This document shows positions 54,442 through 63,231 of a DNA stretch of 64,000 bases, in pieces (the stretch's first letter is position 1; each line of letters begins with the position of its first letter). The stretch is from Candidatus Terasakiella magnetica (GTDB taxonomy: Bacteria > Pseudomonadota > Alphaproteobacteria > Rhodospirillales > Terasakiellaceae), in assembly GCF_900093605.1 (NCBI RefSeq), contig NZ_FLYE01000001.1:620001-684000 (forward strand), read 5' to 3'. The notes beneath the pieces were generated by a model. The model worked only from the letters and a program-made list of their open reading frames with translations. It made no database searches and had not been told where the DNA came from. The translations under genes were made by a program, and so were the position numbers.

Positions 54442-54552
54442 GAGAACGATTTAAGATTTTTTATCTTTTTGCGCTGTCTGACTTGCCCGTAAGGCTAAAG
54501 ACCACTACTCTATTTTTAACGATAATTTATAAATGACTTAAAACAGGGTCAA

Positions 54553-56436
54553 ATGTCAGACTACACAGGCTTTAAAGAATTAACGCCGGAAACGATGCTG
54601 ATCGTTCAAGCCCTTGACCAGTTGGATCAAGGCTTCAGTATTTTTGATGCTGATCTCAAACTTTGCCTGTTTAACAAACATTTTCAAAGCCTGTTTAAAT
54701 ATCCTGATGATTTCCTTCAAATCGGCATGCCCATTGAAAAAATCATCCGCTATAACCTTGAGCATAGCAAACACCCCCATGCAAAAGAAGAACTTCTGCT
54801 CAAGCAACGCTTAGAGCATATCAAAGAAAAAACCACAGAAAACATCATACGTATGCGCCCCAATGGCATTGTTGTGTCAATAGCCACAGCCCCCCTGCCC
54901 AATGGGGGAATTGTGGCGACCTATAAAGATGTAACAGAAACCTATAATGCCAAAAAAGAGCTGGAAAAACGCGAAGCCCAATTTCGAGGTTATCTAGAAC
55001 TCAGCCCCGTGGGCGCAACCCTTGTTGATCTTAATGGTAATATTCAATATGCCAACACACGCTTGATGAAGATGTTTGGCTACAGCCTTGAAGAAATCAA
55101 CGATGTCAGCGTTTTAGATTTCTATGCCAATCCTGATAGCCGCGTTGAATTGCTCGCCTCTCTTCAAGCCAATCAAGGGCCAGCCACTTTTCGTTTTTTG
55201 GGCAAAAAGAAAGATGGGTCCACCTTCCCCATGGTCCTCACCTCTCAGATTGTCGAGTTGGATGGCAGCAAGAAAATTTTCAGCTGGCTAATTGATATTT
55301 CCGATATTACCGAAGCCACAAAAACCATTCAGCATTTAAGTGAACAGAATAAACTTATTCTTTCTGCTGCTGGCGCTGGTATTCTTGGGGTTGATAATCA
55401 TAATATCATTCAGTTTATTAACCCGGCCGCAGCCCAGCTGTTAGGCTATGGCACGGATGAGCTCAAAAACAAATCTCTCTTTAATCTGATTGATGATGAA
55501 GAGGTTTTGCCGGATCAATATATAGACGATCCCTATATTGCCGAAAGCGAAATTCGCTGTAAATCAGATCGCAAAATCCCTGTTAAATTCACCATCTCGC
55601 CCATCAAAAATGAAGAAGGCACCAGCGGTAAGGTATTTGTATTTGACGATATTTCTGATCGCATTGCCGCAGAAGAAGTCTTGCGCCAAGCCATGAAAGA
55701 TATTGAAGCCACCAGTCAGGCCAAGTCGCACTTTCTCTCAACCATGAGCCATGAGCTGCGCACCCCGTTAAATGCCATCCTCGGTTTTGCACAAATTCTT
55801 TCAGGCAATTCTGAGAAAAACCTGACAGGACAGCAACTCACCTTTGTTGATCATATGTTTAAAGCAGGTGAACACCTTCTTAAGCTGATCAACGAAGCCA
55901 TTGATATTGCCGCCATTGAAAGCGGCAAAGTCAGCCTGTCAATGCAATCCATTGAAGTCACTGAAGTCTTCAAACTCTGCATCAATCAAAATCTGGAGTT
56001 CGCTGAAAAGAACGACGTCCGCTTGAATATTAAAAGCACGACTAAAGAAAAACTCTATGTGATTGCCGATCAAGCACGCCTGCAACAAATCCTGATGCAC
56101 CTTATTTCCAATGGCATTAAATACAACCGCAAAGATGGACAGGTCAGCCTAGAATGTGAACGCACTGATAATGACAAAATCCGCATCAAAGTCAGCGATA
56201 CGGGCATTGGCATTTCAAACAGCGAACAACTGGATATTTTTGAACCCTTTAACCGCCTTGATATCCATACAAAAGAGATTGAAGGCACAGGACTGGGGCT
56301 TACAATATGTCGCCACCTTACTCAACTTATGGGTGGGCAAATTGGATATACAACAACAAAAAATAAAGGCAGTTGTTTCTGGATTTCCCTGCCCTGCTCA
56401 GATGAAAATACTCCCCTTATTATCAAAGACATCTGA
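54553..56436 (+). CDS. Soluble multi-PAS sensor histidine kinase
   Basis: The 627-residue cytoplasmic kinase has PAS_7-type domain at about 15-125 (LDQLDQGFSIFDADLKLCLF), second PAS at about 133-250, third PAS at about 258-370, HisKA with MSHELRTPLNAILGFAQIL (His about 399) and HATPase (about 505-620, EGTGLGLTICRHLTQLMGG). No membrane segment and no receiver. The next gene, 110 bp on, is a REC-HD-GYP regulator, the likely phosphotransfer partner, so the pair would couple a cytosolic cue to c-di-GMP breakdown (inferred). Confidence 0.88.
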   Translation: MSDYTGFKELTPETMLIVQALDQLDQGFSIFDADLKLCLFNKHFQSLFKYPDDFLQIGMPIEKIIRYNLEHSKHPHAKEELLLKQRLEHIKEKTTENIIRMRPNGIVVSIATAPLPNGGIVATYKDVTETYNAKKELEKREAQFRGYLELSPVGATLVDLNGNIQYANTRLMKMFGYSLEEINDVSVLDFYANPDSRVELLASLQANQGPATFRFLGKKKDGSTFPMVLTSQIVELDGSKKIFSWLIDISDITEATKTIQHLSEQNKLILSAAGAGILGVDNHNIIQFINPAAAQLLGYGTDELKNKSLFNLIDDEEVLPDQYIDDPYIAESEIRCKSDRKIPVKFTISPIKNEEGTSGKVFVFDDISDRIAAEEVLRQAMKDIEATSQAKSHFLSTMSHELRTPLNAILGFAQILSGNSEKNLTGQQLTFVDHMFKAGEHLLKLINEAIDIAAIESGKVSLSMQSIEVTEVFKLCINQNLEFAEKNDVRLNIKSTTKEKLYVIADQARLQQILMHLISNGIKYNRKDGQVSLECERTDNDKIRIKVSDTGIGISNSEQLDIFEPFNRLDIHTKEIEGTGLGLTICRHLTQLMGGQIGYTTTKNKGSCFWISLPCSDENTPLIIKDI

Positions 56437-56546
56437 GCATTTAATAAAATTTTCTTTATTATTAAGAAAGTCTTTTGGCAAGACCATGACAGGTGTGCTA
56501 GAAACTTAGGCAAGTATTAAAAAACGACGGCGCCAGGGAGAGCCGG

Positions 56547-57629
56547 ATGGCTGTAGAGATAAAGACCCTTAAAGATTCAAAAATTCTTGTTGTTGATGAC
56601 AATCCTTCCAACGTTTTGTTGCTGGAAGCTTTGTTGCAGCAAGAAGACTATCATAATATCAGCAGCACAACCGACCCGACCCAAGTCAGAAGCCTGCATG
56701 AAGAAAATGACTTTGACCTGATCCTCCTTGATATCCAGATGCCGCGCATGAACGGGTTTGAAGTGATGGAACAGCTCAAAGAACATCATGCCCAAGATGA
56801 CTATCTGCCCGTTCTGGTTCTCACCGCACAAACCGATATGGAAACACGCCTGCGCTCGCTTGATCTGGGTGCACGTGATTTTGTGACCAAACCTTTCCAG
56901 CATGCTGAAGTGCTGCAACGTATTCATAACTCGCTTGAAATTCGCCATCTCTATAAGCAGCAAAAAGAATATAGCCACACATTGGAAGAAAAAGTCCATG
57001 AAGCAACGGCTGAGCTGAGAAAATCCCAGCTGGATATTATTCGTTGCCTTGGTCGTGCAGGTGAATATCGCGATAATGAAACAGGTGAACATGTTATTCG
57101 CATGTCAAAATCCTGTCAGGCACTTGCTCTTGCCTGTGGCCTTTCTGAGCGCCATGCCGAACAGATCCTTTATGCCAGCCCCATGCATGATGTGGGCAAG
57201 ATCGGCATTGCGGATAATATCTTATTGAAGCCGGGCAAACTCACCCCTGAAGAATGGAAAACCATGCAAACCCACGCACAGTTGGGTGCAGGTATTTTAG
57301 CCGATAATGAGTCTGAAACAGTCCAACTGGCGCGCACCATTGCACTATCACACCATGAAAAATGGGATGGTACAGGCTATCCTAATGGATTGAGTGGCGA
57401 GGACATTCCAATGGAAGGTCGAATTGCTGCAATCTGTGATGTCTTTGATGCACTCACCTCCTGGCGACCATACAAAAAAGCATGGACGGTTGATGAAGCC
57501 ATTGCATTTCTAAATGAAAATGCAGGTACTCATTTTGACCCGAACCTTGTGCCAAAATTTGTTGAGATTTTACCGCAAGTTCTGGAAATCCGTGACGAGC
57601 ACCAAGATACAATCCAAGAAGCTGTTTAA
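56547..57629 (+). CDS. REC-HD-GYP response regulator, c-di-GMP phosphodiesterase (RpfG type)
   Basis: The 360-residue protein has receiver domain at 10-125 with VVDDNP, LILLDIQMPRMNG (Asp about 64) and FVTKPF; a short helical linker; HD-GYP domain at about 165-345 with HDVGKIGIADNILLKPGKL and HHEKWDGTGYPNGLSGEDIP, all metal and GYP residues present. This class linearises c-di-GMP when phosphorylated. It is 110 bp after the PAS kinase and 3 bp before the DUF3572 gene. Confidence 0.9.
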   Translation: MAVEIKTLKDSKILVVDDNPSNVLLLEALLQQEDYHNISSTTDPTQVRSLHEENDFDLILLDIQMPRMNGFEVMEQLKEHHAQDDYLPVLVLTAQTDMETRLRSLDLGARDFVTKPFQHAEVLQRIHNSLEIRHLYKQQKEYSHTLEEKVHEATAELRKSQLDIIRCLGRAGEYRDNETGEHVIRMSKSCQALALACGLSERHAEQILYASPMHDVGKIGIADNILLKPGKLTPEEWKTMQTHAQLGAGILADNESETVQLARTIALSHHEKWDGTGYPNGLSGEDIPMEGRIAAICDVFDALTSWRPYKKAWTVDEAIAFLNENAGTHFDPNLVPKFVEILPQVLEIRDEHQDTIQEAV

Positions 57630-57632
57630 TCC

Positions 57633-57911
57633 ATGAAACAGGAACAGGCAGAGGTGATTGCACTACAGGCGATCACTTTTATCAGCAGCGAAGAACGCGC
57701 GCTTCATGGCTTTCTTGCACAATCAGGGGCCGGGATTGATGACCTTCAATCCAACCTCACCGACCCTGCCTTCTTGGCTGGCATTTTGGACTTTCTCTTA
57801 TCAGATGAAAGTGCCTTGCTGGTTTTTTGTGAACAAGCTGAAATTGAACCACAATTGATTGTCAGTGCACGACGTGCCCTGCCCGGTGCTGAAAACCTTT
57901 GGGATGGTTAA
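57633..57911 (+). CDS. DUF3572 family protein
   Basis: The 92-residue acidic helical protein (ALQAITFISSEERALHGFL, then a leucine-rich middle) is of the DUF3572 type known from alphaproteobacteria, where it often neighbours divK/pleD-type regulators. Function unknown. It starts 3 bp after the HD-GYP gene, so it is probably translated with it. Its TAA stop overlaps the stop of the convergent GGDEF-EAL gene in the shared bases TTAA. Confidence 0.75.
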   Translation: MKQEQAEVIALQAITFISSEERALHGFLAQSGAGIDDLQSNLTDPAFLAGILDFLLSDESALLVFCEQAEIEPQLIVSARRALPGAENLWDG

Positions 57912-60100
57912 CCCTTATCCTCAATCAACATCTGTCTGAACTTTTCAACGCTACATGGGCGCGAGAATAAGAAGCCTTGCACTTCATCACAGCCTTCGCG
58001 CGCTAAAAACGCACGTTGCAGTTCGGTTTCCACGCCTTCTGCTAACATGCGCAAACCAAGGGCACGCCCCAGCTCCAGCATAGCGCGTACAATAGCTTCG
58101 GCCTCTTTATTCCTACCAAGATCATCAACGAAAGCTTTATCAATTTTGATCATATCAAAGGGGAAGCGGCGCAAATAGGCGAGGCTGGAATAGCCAGTAC
58201 CGAAATCGTCCATCGCCAGATGCACCCCCATATCGCGCAGCAAATCAAGGCTGTCTTCGGCTTTTTCAGGGTTGCGCATAACAAGATTTTCCGTCAGTTC
58301 CAACTCAATATTAAAACCGGGTTGACCAATCTCGCTATAGACCCGCGCCAAGGCTTCATGGATTTCATGATTTCTGAACTGACGAGCCGATACATTGATT
58401 GAAATACGAAGTGTCTTGCCAATTTCTTCATGCCAATGCATGGCTTCTTTAGCAGCTTCTCTAAGCACCCATTCGCCAATATCCACAATCATGCTGGTTT
58501 CTTCAGCAATATGGATAAAATCAACCGGGTTAATCACCCCCTGTTCTGGATGGTGCCATCTTAACAGAGCTTCAGCGGCAATAATCTTTCCCGTTGCCAG
58601 CTCAAAAATTGGCTGATAGACCAGCTCAAATTCCTGACGATCAATCGCTTTATGCAGATCATTTTCAATCTGTAAACGGCGCATGGCTCGCTCTGTAAGG
58701 TCTTGCGTGAAAAAGCAGAAACTGCCTTTTTCCGTTGCTTTGGCAAGATACATAGCGCTGTCGGCATTTTTCATCAGCGTGTCAACGTCCGTGCCATCTT
58801 GGGGATACATGGCTACCCCCACACTACAGCCCACATGTAAGTCCTGCCCCTCATGGCAGTAGCTTGTGGCGACTTCTTCTGTTAAGCGCTGTACGATATC
58901 AGTGACATGATCTTCACTTTCAGGTGCAAACAATAAGACAACAAACTCATCCCCCCCCAATCGGGCAACCGTATCACCGCTGCGTACCGTATTGGAAATT
59001 TTACGCCCCGTTTCACAAATCAGTTGATCCCCGACATTATGGCCCAAGGTGTCATTAATCGTCTTAAAATTATCAAGATCGATAAAGAGTAACGAAAGCA
59101 GGCGATTATCACGCCCCGCATGGGCAATGGCTTGTTTTAAACGATCGGTCAGCAGGTTACGGTTTGCAAGGCCTGTTAGCGCATCATGATTTGCCTGAAA
59201 TTCTAACTTGGCTTCATATTGCTTTTGATTGCTCACATCTTGCAATGTCTCCACCGCGCCAATGACACTACCATCATCTGAATGCAGTGGTGCTGCGGTA
59301 AAATAAAGCCATTTTGGACCGGGTTTAAAGTTTGGGAAATAATCCGTTGCTTCCCAACCATCCGCAATCAAAGGAGACGCCGCCCAAATACCTTTATAAT
59401 ATTCACTGAGTTCTGAATATTTATGTTCCATGGCCAAATCAGCCAGCACGGGGCGTTCTTTATCGTAAAATGCTTTCCACTGGTCTTTGGTCCCCACGAT
59501 ATCTTCGGCCTTGGTTCCAATAATAGACTCACACGCCTTATTCCAGTGGGTCACCACATGTTCATCATTCAACACAAACATGGGGACCGGGCAGCCGTCC
59601 ACCACTTCAGAAAGGATTTTCTGGTTTTTCTTTAAAGAGGCTTCTGAGCGTTTTTCCCTTGTGATATCACGCAATGTTTCAACCGCACCAATGATCTCGC
59701 CATTGTCATCCTTTAAAAGCGCCGCTGTAAAGGAAAGCCATTTCCCCCCATCTGGAAAATGGGGAAAGAAGTCCTCTGCTTCCCATGCACCGTCAATAAT
59801 TTCAGATTTGTGATATTTGCCTTTATAATGTTCTTCAATCCCCTTTTCCTGATCCTCAAGAACAAGGTCCGCCATCGTGGGGCGTTCTTCGGGGTAAAAA
59901 GGATGCCATGCCTTTTGGGTGCCAAGCATTTCCTCAGCACTCACACCAGTAACTTTTTCACAAGCCGCATTCCAGTGAATAACCCGGTGGTCTTTATCAA
60001 TTACAAATGTCGGTACAGGTGTACTCTCAACGACTTGAGAAAGAATGCCCGCACCTTTATTTTTCTGATCCAATATCTCTATCTCAGGCAGATTAGTCAT
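57908..60100 (-). CDS. PAS-PAS-GGDEF-EAL dual-domain c-di-GMP enzyme
   Basis: The 730-residue protein has no membrane segment. Two tandem PAS domains (about 15-150 and 165-300) are clear duplicates, each with a WNxACExxxG start and a GAVETLRD/GAVETLQD end. The GGDEF domain (about 310-470) has an intact RLGGDEFVV. The EAL domain (about 485-725) has AEALLRWHHPEQG, LELTENLVM, MDDFGTGYSSLAYL, IKIDKAF and LAEGVET. Both cyclase and phosphodiesterase activities are possible; which dominates is unknown. It is the only local gene with an intact GGDEF motif. Confidence 0.9.
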   Translation of the reverse strand: MTNLPEIEILDQKNKGAGILSQVVESTPVPTFVIDKDHRVIHWNAACEKVTGVSAEEMLGTQKAWHPFYPEERPTMADLVLEDQEKGIEEHYKGKYHKSEIIDGAWEAEDFFPHFPDGGKWLSFTAALLKDDNGEIIGAVETLRDITREKRSEASLKKNQKILSEVVDGCPVPMFVLNDEHVVTHWNKACESIIGTKAEDIVGTKDQWKAFYDKERPVLADLAMEHKYSELSEYYKGIWAASPLIADGWEATDYFPNFKPGPKWLYFTAAPLHSDDGSVIGAVETLQDVSNQKQYEAKLEFQANHDALTGLANRNLLTDRLKQAIAHAGRDNRLLSLLFIDLDNFKTINDTLGHNVGDQLICETGRKISNTVRSGDTVARLGGDEFVVLLFAPESEDHVTDIVQRLTEEVATSYCHEGQDLHVGCSVGVAMYPQDGTDVDTLMKNADSAMYLAKATEKGSFCFFTQDLTERAMRRLQIENDLHKAIDRQEFELVYQPIFELATGKIIAAEALLRWHHPEQGVINPVDFIHIAEETSMIVDIGEWVLREAAKEAMHWHEEIGKTLRISINVSARQFRNHEIHEALARVYSEIGQPGFNIELELTENLVMRNPEKAEDSLDLLRDMGVHLAMDDFGTGYSSLAYLRRFPFDMIKIDKAFVDDLGRNKEAEAIVRAMLELGRALGLRMLAEGVETELQRAFLAREGCDEVQGFLFSRPCSVEKFRQMLIEDKG

Positions 60101-60287
60101 GTTTTATCGTTATTTTACCAATCATCATGCGCAATCACTTAAAAAAGGACAAGGCTTAATTTTAAAGAAAGAGAGCCAAAAGTGATAATTACACACAACG
60201 ATATGATGAAAAATTATATACAACCATTCTATCGTGCTTACCTAATGCTTCAATGCAATCTTATCGCGTGATTTTTAAGGATATCCT

Positions 60288-60317
60288 TTGACAGGGGCTA
60301 AGGGCTTCATATTTAAT
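60288..60317 (+). promoter_or_regulatory. Candidate promoter of the TorT/TorS-like pair
   Basis: A perfect TTGACA (60288-60293) is followed after 18 bp by TTTAAT (60312-60317). The ATG with AGGAAGGT lies 34 bases after the -10. The TTG of the -35 box is in frame with the gene but is not a start. Confidence 0.6.
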
Positions 60318-60350
60318 AAAAGCAATGAAATAAAACAGGAAGGTGCATTC

Positions 60351-61328
60351 ATGAAATATTCCATAAAGACTTCATTCCATCTTCTCTTTGTACTTATTGC
60401 CTTAGGCTCATTGCTTACGTTTGGCTCAAAAAGCACTCTGGCTAAAGATACATTTATCATTGGTTTCTCCCAAGCTACCACGACGGAGCCATGGCGTTTG
60501 CTGTTTAACCAAGAAGCACGTTCAGAAGCCGCAAAACATCCAAATGTGACTTTACTGGTCAGAAACGGGCAAGATAGCGTGCCTAAACAAGTCGCTGATA
60601 TGGAAGAGTTCATCGCTCGCAAAGTCGATGCTATCCTCATTTCTCCTAAAGAAGCTGATGGCCTAACAGCAGTGGTCAACAAAGCCTTTAACGCTGGCAT
60701 TCCGGTTTTCGTTCTTGACCGCGATATCAGCAATGACCACTACACCCAATTTATCGGTGGTGATAATATACTGATTGGGCGCACAGCGGGGGCTTATGCG
60801 GTTGAGCTTCTGGGCGGTAGGGGCAAAGCCAAAGGAACGATTGTTGAGATTTGGGGCGGTATGAAATCAACACCGGCCCATGATCGCCATAATGGTTTTT
60901 GGGAAGTCGTGTCAAAAGAAGCAGGCATCAAACTCCTGAACAAGGCTGAAGATGGCGACTGGAAACAGGATAAAGCCTATGAAATTGCCGCAAATGCTAT
61001 GGAGGCCCACGATAGAATTGATGTGATCTATGCCCATAACGACCCGATGGCCTATGGTGCCTATTTGGCTGCAAGTGATATAAAACGTGAAAAAGACATT
61101 GCTTTCATTGGGATTGATGCCATCCCCGGTGAAGGGGTTATGTGGGTGCATGAAGGTAAACTAGATGCAACTTTCCTTTATAAAACACCTGGTGCAGATG
61201 CAATCCGCCAAGCCCTGATGTTTCTTCAAGGCAAAGAAATTGATAAGCGCCTGACTTTACCCACACAACGCATTACATCCAAAAATGCCAAAGACATCCT
61301 TCTCAAACACAAGCTAATCAAGCCTTAA
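60351..61328 (+). CDS. Periplasmic sugar-type binding protein (Peripla_BP_4/RbsB fold), sensor-linked
   Basis: The 325-residue exported protein has signal peptide about 1-30 (LLFVLIALGSLLTFGSKSTLA, then KD, shown in part). Type I binding-protein features are FIIGFSQATTTEPWRL, VDAILISPKEADGLTAVVNK, IPVFVLDRDIS, FIGGDNILIGRTAGAYA and VIYAHNDPMAYGAYLAA. There are no transporter genes. It is 3 bp before a kinase gene whose periplasmic domain is long and helical, the same arrangement as TorT (binding protein) and TorS (kinase). The ligand is not deducible. Confidence 0.88.
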   Translation: MKYSIKTSFHLLFVLIALGSLLTFGSKSTLAKDTFIIGFSQATTTEPWRLLFNQEARSEAAKHPNVTLLVRNGQDSVPKQVADMEEFIARKVDAILISPKEADGLTAVVNKAFNAGIPVFVLDRDISNDHYTQFIGGDNILIGRTAGAYAVELLGGRGKAKGTIVEIWGGMKSTPAHDRHNGFWEVVSKEAGIKLLNKAEDGDWKQDKAYEIAANAMEAHDRIDVIYAHNDPMAYGAYLAASDIKREKDIAFIGIDAIPGEGVMWVHEGKLDATFLYKTPGADAIRQALMFLQGKEIDKRLTLPTQRITSKNAKDILLKHKLIKP

Positions 61329-61331
61329 GTA

Positions 61332-63230
61332 ATGAATAAGGGTGAAGCAAACATAATCAGGACACGGCTCCTTATTGCTTTTAGCAGTATTGTCGCGCTT
61401 GTTATTGTGGCTTCTACCGTCGCATTAATTGCCTTTGACATGTTTGGGGGCGTCGTTGAAAATGCCACCACAAAAACCCTGCCCCGCATGGCGGCAACCA
61501 TTCGCCTATCAGAACGAGCAGCCCTCATTGCCGCGGGCGCCCCTAAAATTGCTCTGGTTAAAACTCATAAGCAAGTCATCAGTGAGATTACCCGCCTGTC
61601 TAAACATTACAATGACATGCGCCAATCCCTGAATATGTTGGGCCAAGACCAAGATACGGAGCAATTTGATCATTTTGAGAAAAACAGTGAACGTATCTGG
61701 GGGCTGACCTTAAAAATCCGCCAATTAACCCATCGCCGCATTGACCAGCGCACGGTTCATCAAACCATTATGAAGGATGTGCACAATCTACAAAATGAAC
61801 TTGCCGATGTGCTTACCCCGCTTATTTATGGGGTGACCTCCCTGACCCGCCTTCAAGGCAGTCGAACAGCCCACCAAATTTCAAGAAGGATACAAAAATC
61901 CAAAGACAACTCTGAGCTTAAGGATACAAAAAAGAAAATCACCGGACTGACAGATTACGCCCTGCATAATATTGAATATGCCATGGCGATCAGAAATAAT
62001 TCCACATTAATGGTGAGCCTGTTAAATGGTGCTGCGCAAATCACAGATGCTCACCTACTGCCTGCATTACAAAACCAGTACATTCAATCTTTCAGTGACT
62101 TCAGCCATGCCATTGACGCCTTCCTTCAAGGACCACTTGCTGAACGAAACCCGATTTTAAAAGAAAATATTAAACAGCTTAAAACCCGTTTCAACAGCTA
62201 TATTCTTGGCGACAAAAACCTTTTTTCAGTAAAGCAGGATGAGCTTGAAACCGACCATGAAATTGAGCTTATTTTAAATGAGCAACGCAGCCTGACTGAC
62301 CTTATTTTCATCCTGTCACAAAGCACTGTCTCTGCGGTTGAAAATAACATCGAAGAGGTTCAAATAGAGCTGGTCGGCACGTTAAATAAAAGCGAAGTCG
62401 CCATCATTACTGTGGCAATTATTTGCGTCTTCCTTGCCTTTTTCATTATTTACCAAACCCATATCATTTTAATCAAACATCAAGAAGACATGCGCCAAGC
62501 CAAAGAAACAGCCGAACTTGCCAGCCGTGCAAAATCTGAGTTTTTAGCCAATATGTCCCATGAATTGCGCACCCCTTTAAATGCCATTATCGGTTTTTCA
62601 GAAGCTATCAAAATGAAAATATTCGACCCGGTAAAAGATGCGGAAAACTACGATGACTATATCAACAGCATCCATATATCCGGGGTACATTTGCTGGATG
62701 TTATCAATGATGTACTGGATGTTTCGCGCATTGAGGCTGGAAAATTCACCCTTGAAGAAGAAGATGTTGACCTTAAAGAAGTCGTTGAAGCAAGCTTACG
62801 CTTGGTCAAAGATCGCGCCTATCAAAGTGGCGTAAAGCTCACAACTAAAGTGGATGAAGGGCTCCCGCTAATTTTTGCCGATAAAACCCGCTTGAAACAA
62901 ATCTGCATCAACCTGCTGTCCAATGCGGTTAAATTTACAGAAGAAAATGGTCAGGTCAGCGTCACGGTTTGTGCGCAACAAAATGGCAATATTTTGCTGG
63001 AAGTCACAGACAGTGGCATTGGCATGACCCAAGAAGAAATTGAAAAAGCCCTTGAAGTCTTTGGACAAGTTGAAAGCCAGCTTTCAAGAAGCCATGAAGG
63101 CACAGGCCTTGGCCTGCCTCTTGTGCAATCTCTTATTCGCCTGCATGGCTGGGGCTTTAAAATTGAAAGTGACAAAGGTAAGGGGACGAAAGTTTCCATC
63201 CCCATTACCCCTGAGCGTATCAGACTATAG
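61332..63230 (+). CDS. TorS-like sensor histidine kinase with a long helical periplasmic domain
   Basis: The 632-residue kinase has TM1 at about 10-32, a periplasmic domain of about 320 residues that is almost entirely helical (two helical bundles as in TorS), TM2 at about 357-380, a short coiled linker, HisKA with MSHELRTPLNAIIGFSEAI (His about 409) and HATPase (about 515-628, HEGTGLGLPLVQSLIRLHG). Unlike E. coli TorS it has no HAMP, receiver or HPt domain, and no response regulator gene is adjacent. Coupled to the upstream binding-protein gene with a 3-bp gap. Confidence 0.88.
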   Translation: MNKGEANIIRTRLLIAFSSIVALVIVASTVALIAFDMFGGVVENATTKTLPRMAATIRLSERAALIAAGAPKIALVKTHKQVISEITRLSKHYNDMRQSLNMLGQDQDTEQFDHFEKNSERIWGLTLKIRQLTHRRIDQRTVHQTIMKDVHNLQNELADVLTPLIYGVTSLTRLQGSRTAHQISRRIQKSKDNSELKDTKKKITGLTDYALHNIEYAMAIRNNSTLMVSLLNGAAQITDAHLLPALQNQYIQSFSDFSHAIDAFLQGPLAERNPILKENIKQLKTRFNSYILGDKNLFSVKQDELETDHEIELILNEQRSLTDLIFILSQSTVSAVENNIEEVQIELVGTLNKSEVAIITVAIICVFLAFFIIYQTHIILIKHQEDMRQAKETAELASRAKSEFLANMSHELRTPLNAIIGFSEAIKMKIFDPVKDAENYDDYINSIHISGVHLLDVINDVLDVSRIEAGKFTLEEEDVDLKEVVEASLRLVKDRAYQSGVKLTTKVDEGLPLIFADKTRLKQICINLLSNAVKFTEENGQVSVTVCAQQNGNILLEVTDSGIGMTQEEIEKALEVFGQVESQLSRSHEGTGLGLPLVQSLIRLHGWGFKIESDKGKGTKVSIPITPERIRL

Positions 63231-63231
63231 C

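Noticed and set aside
60288-60350. TTG start for the binding-protein gene
   Set aside because: The TTG belongs to a TTGACA promoter box, while the ATG at 60351 has a strong ribosome site followed directly by a signal peptide.
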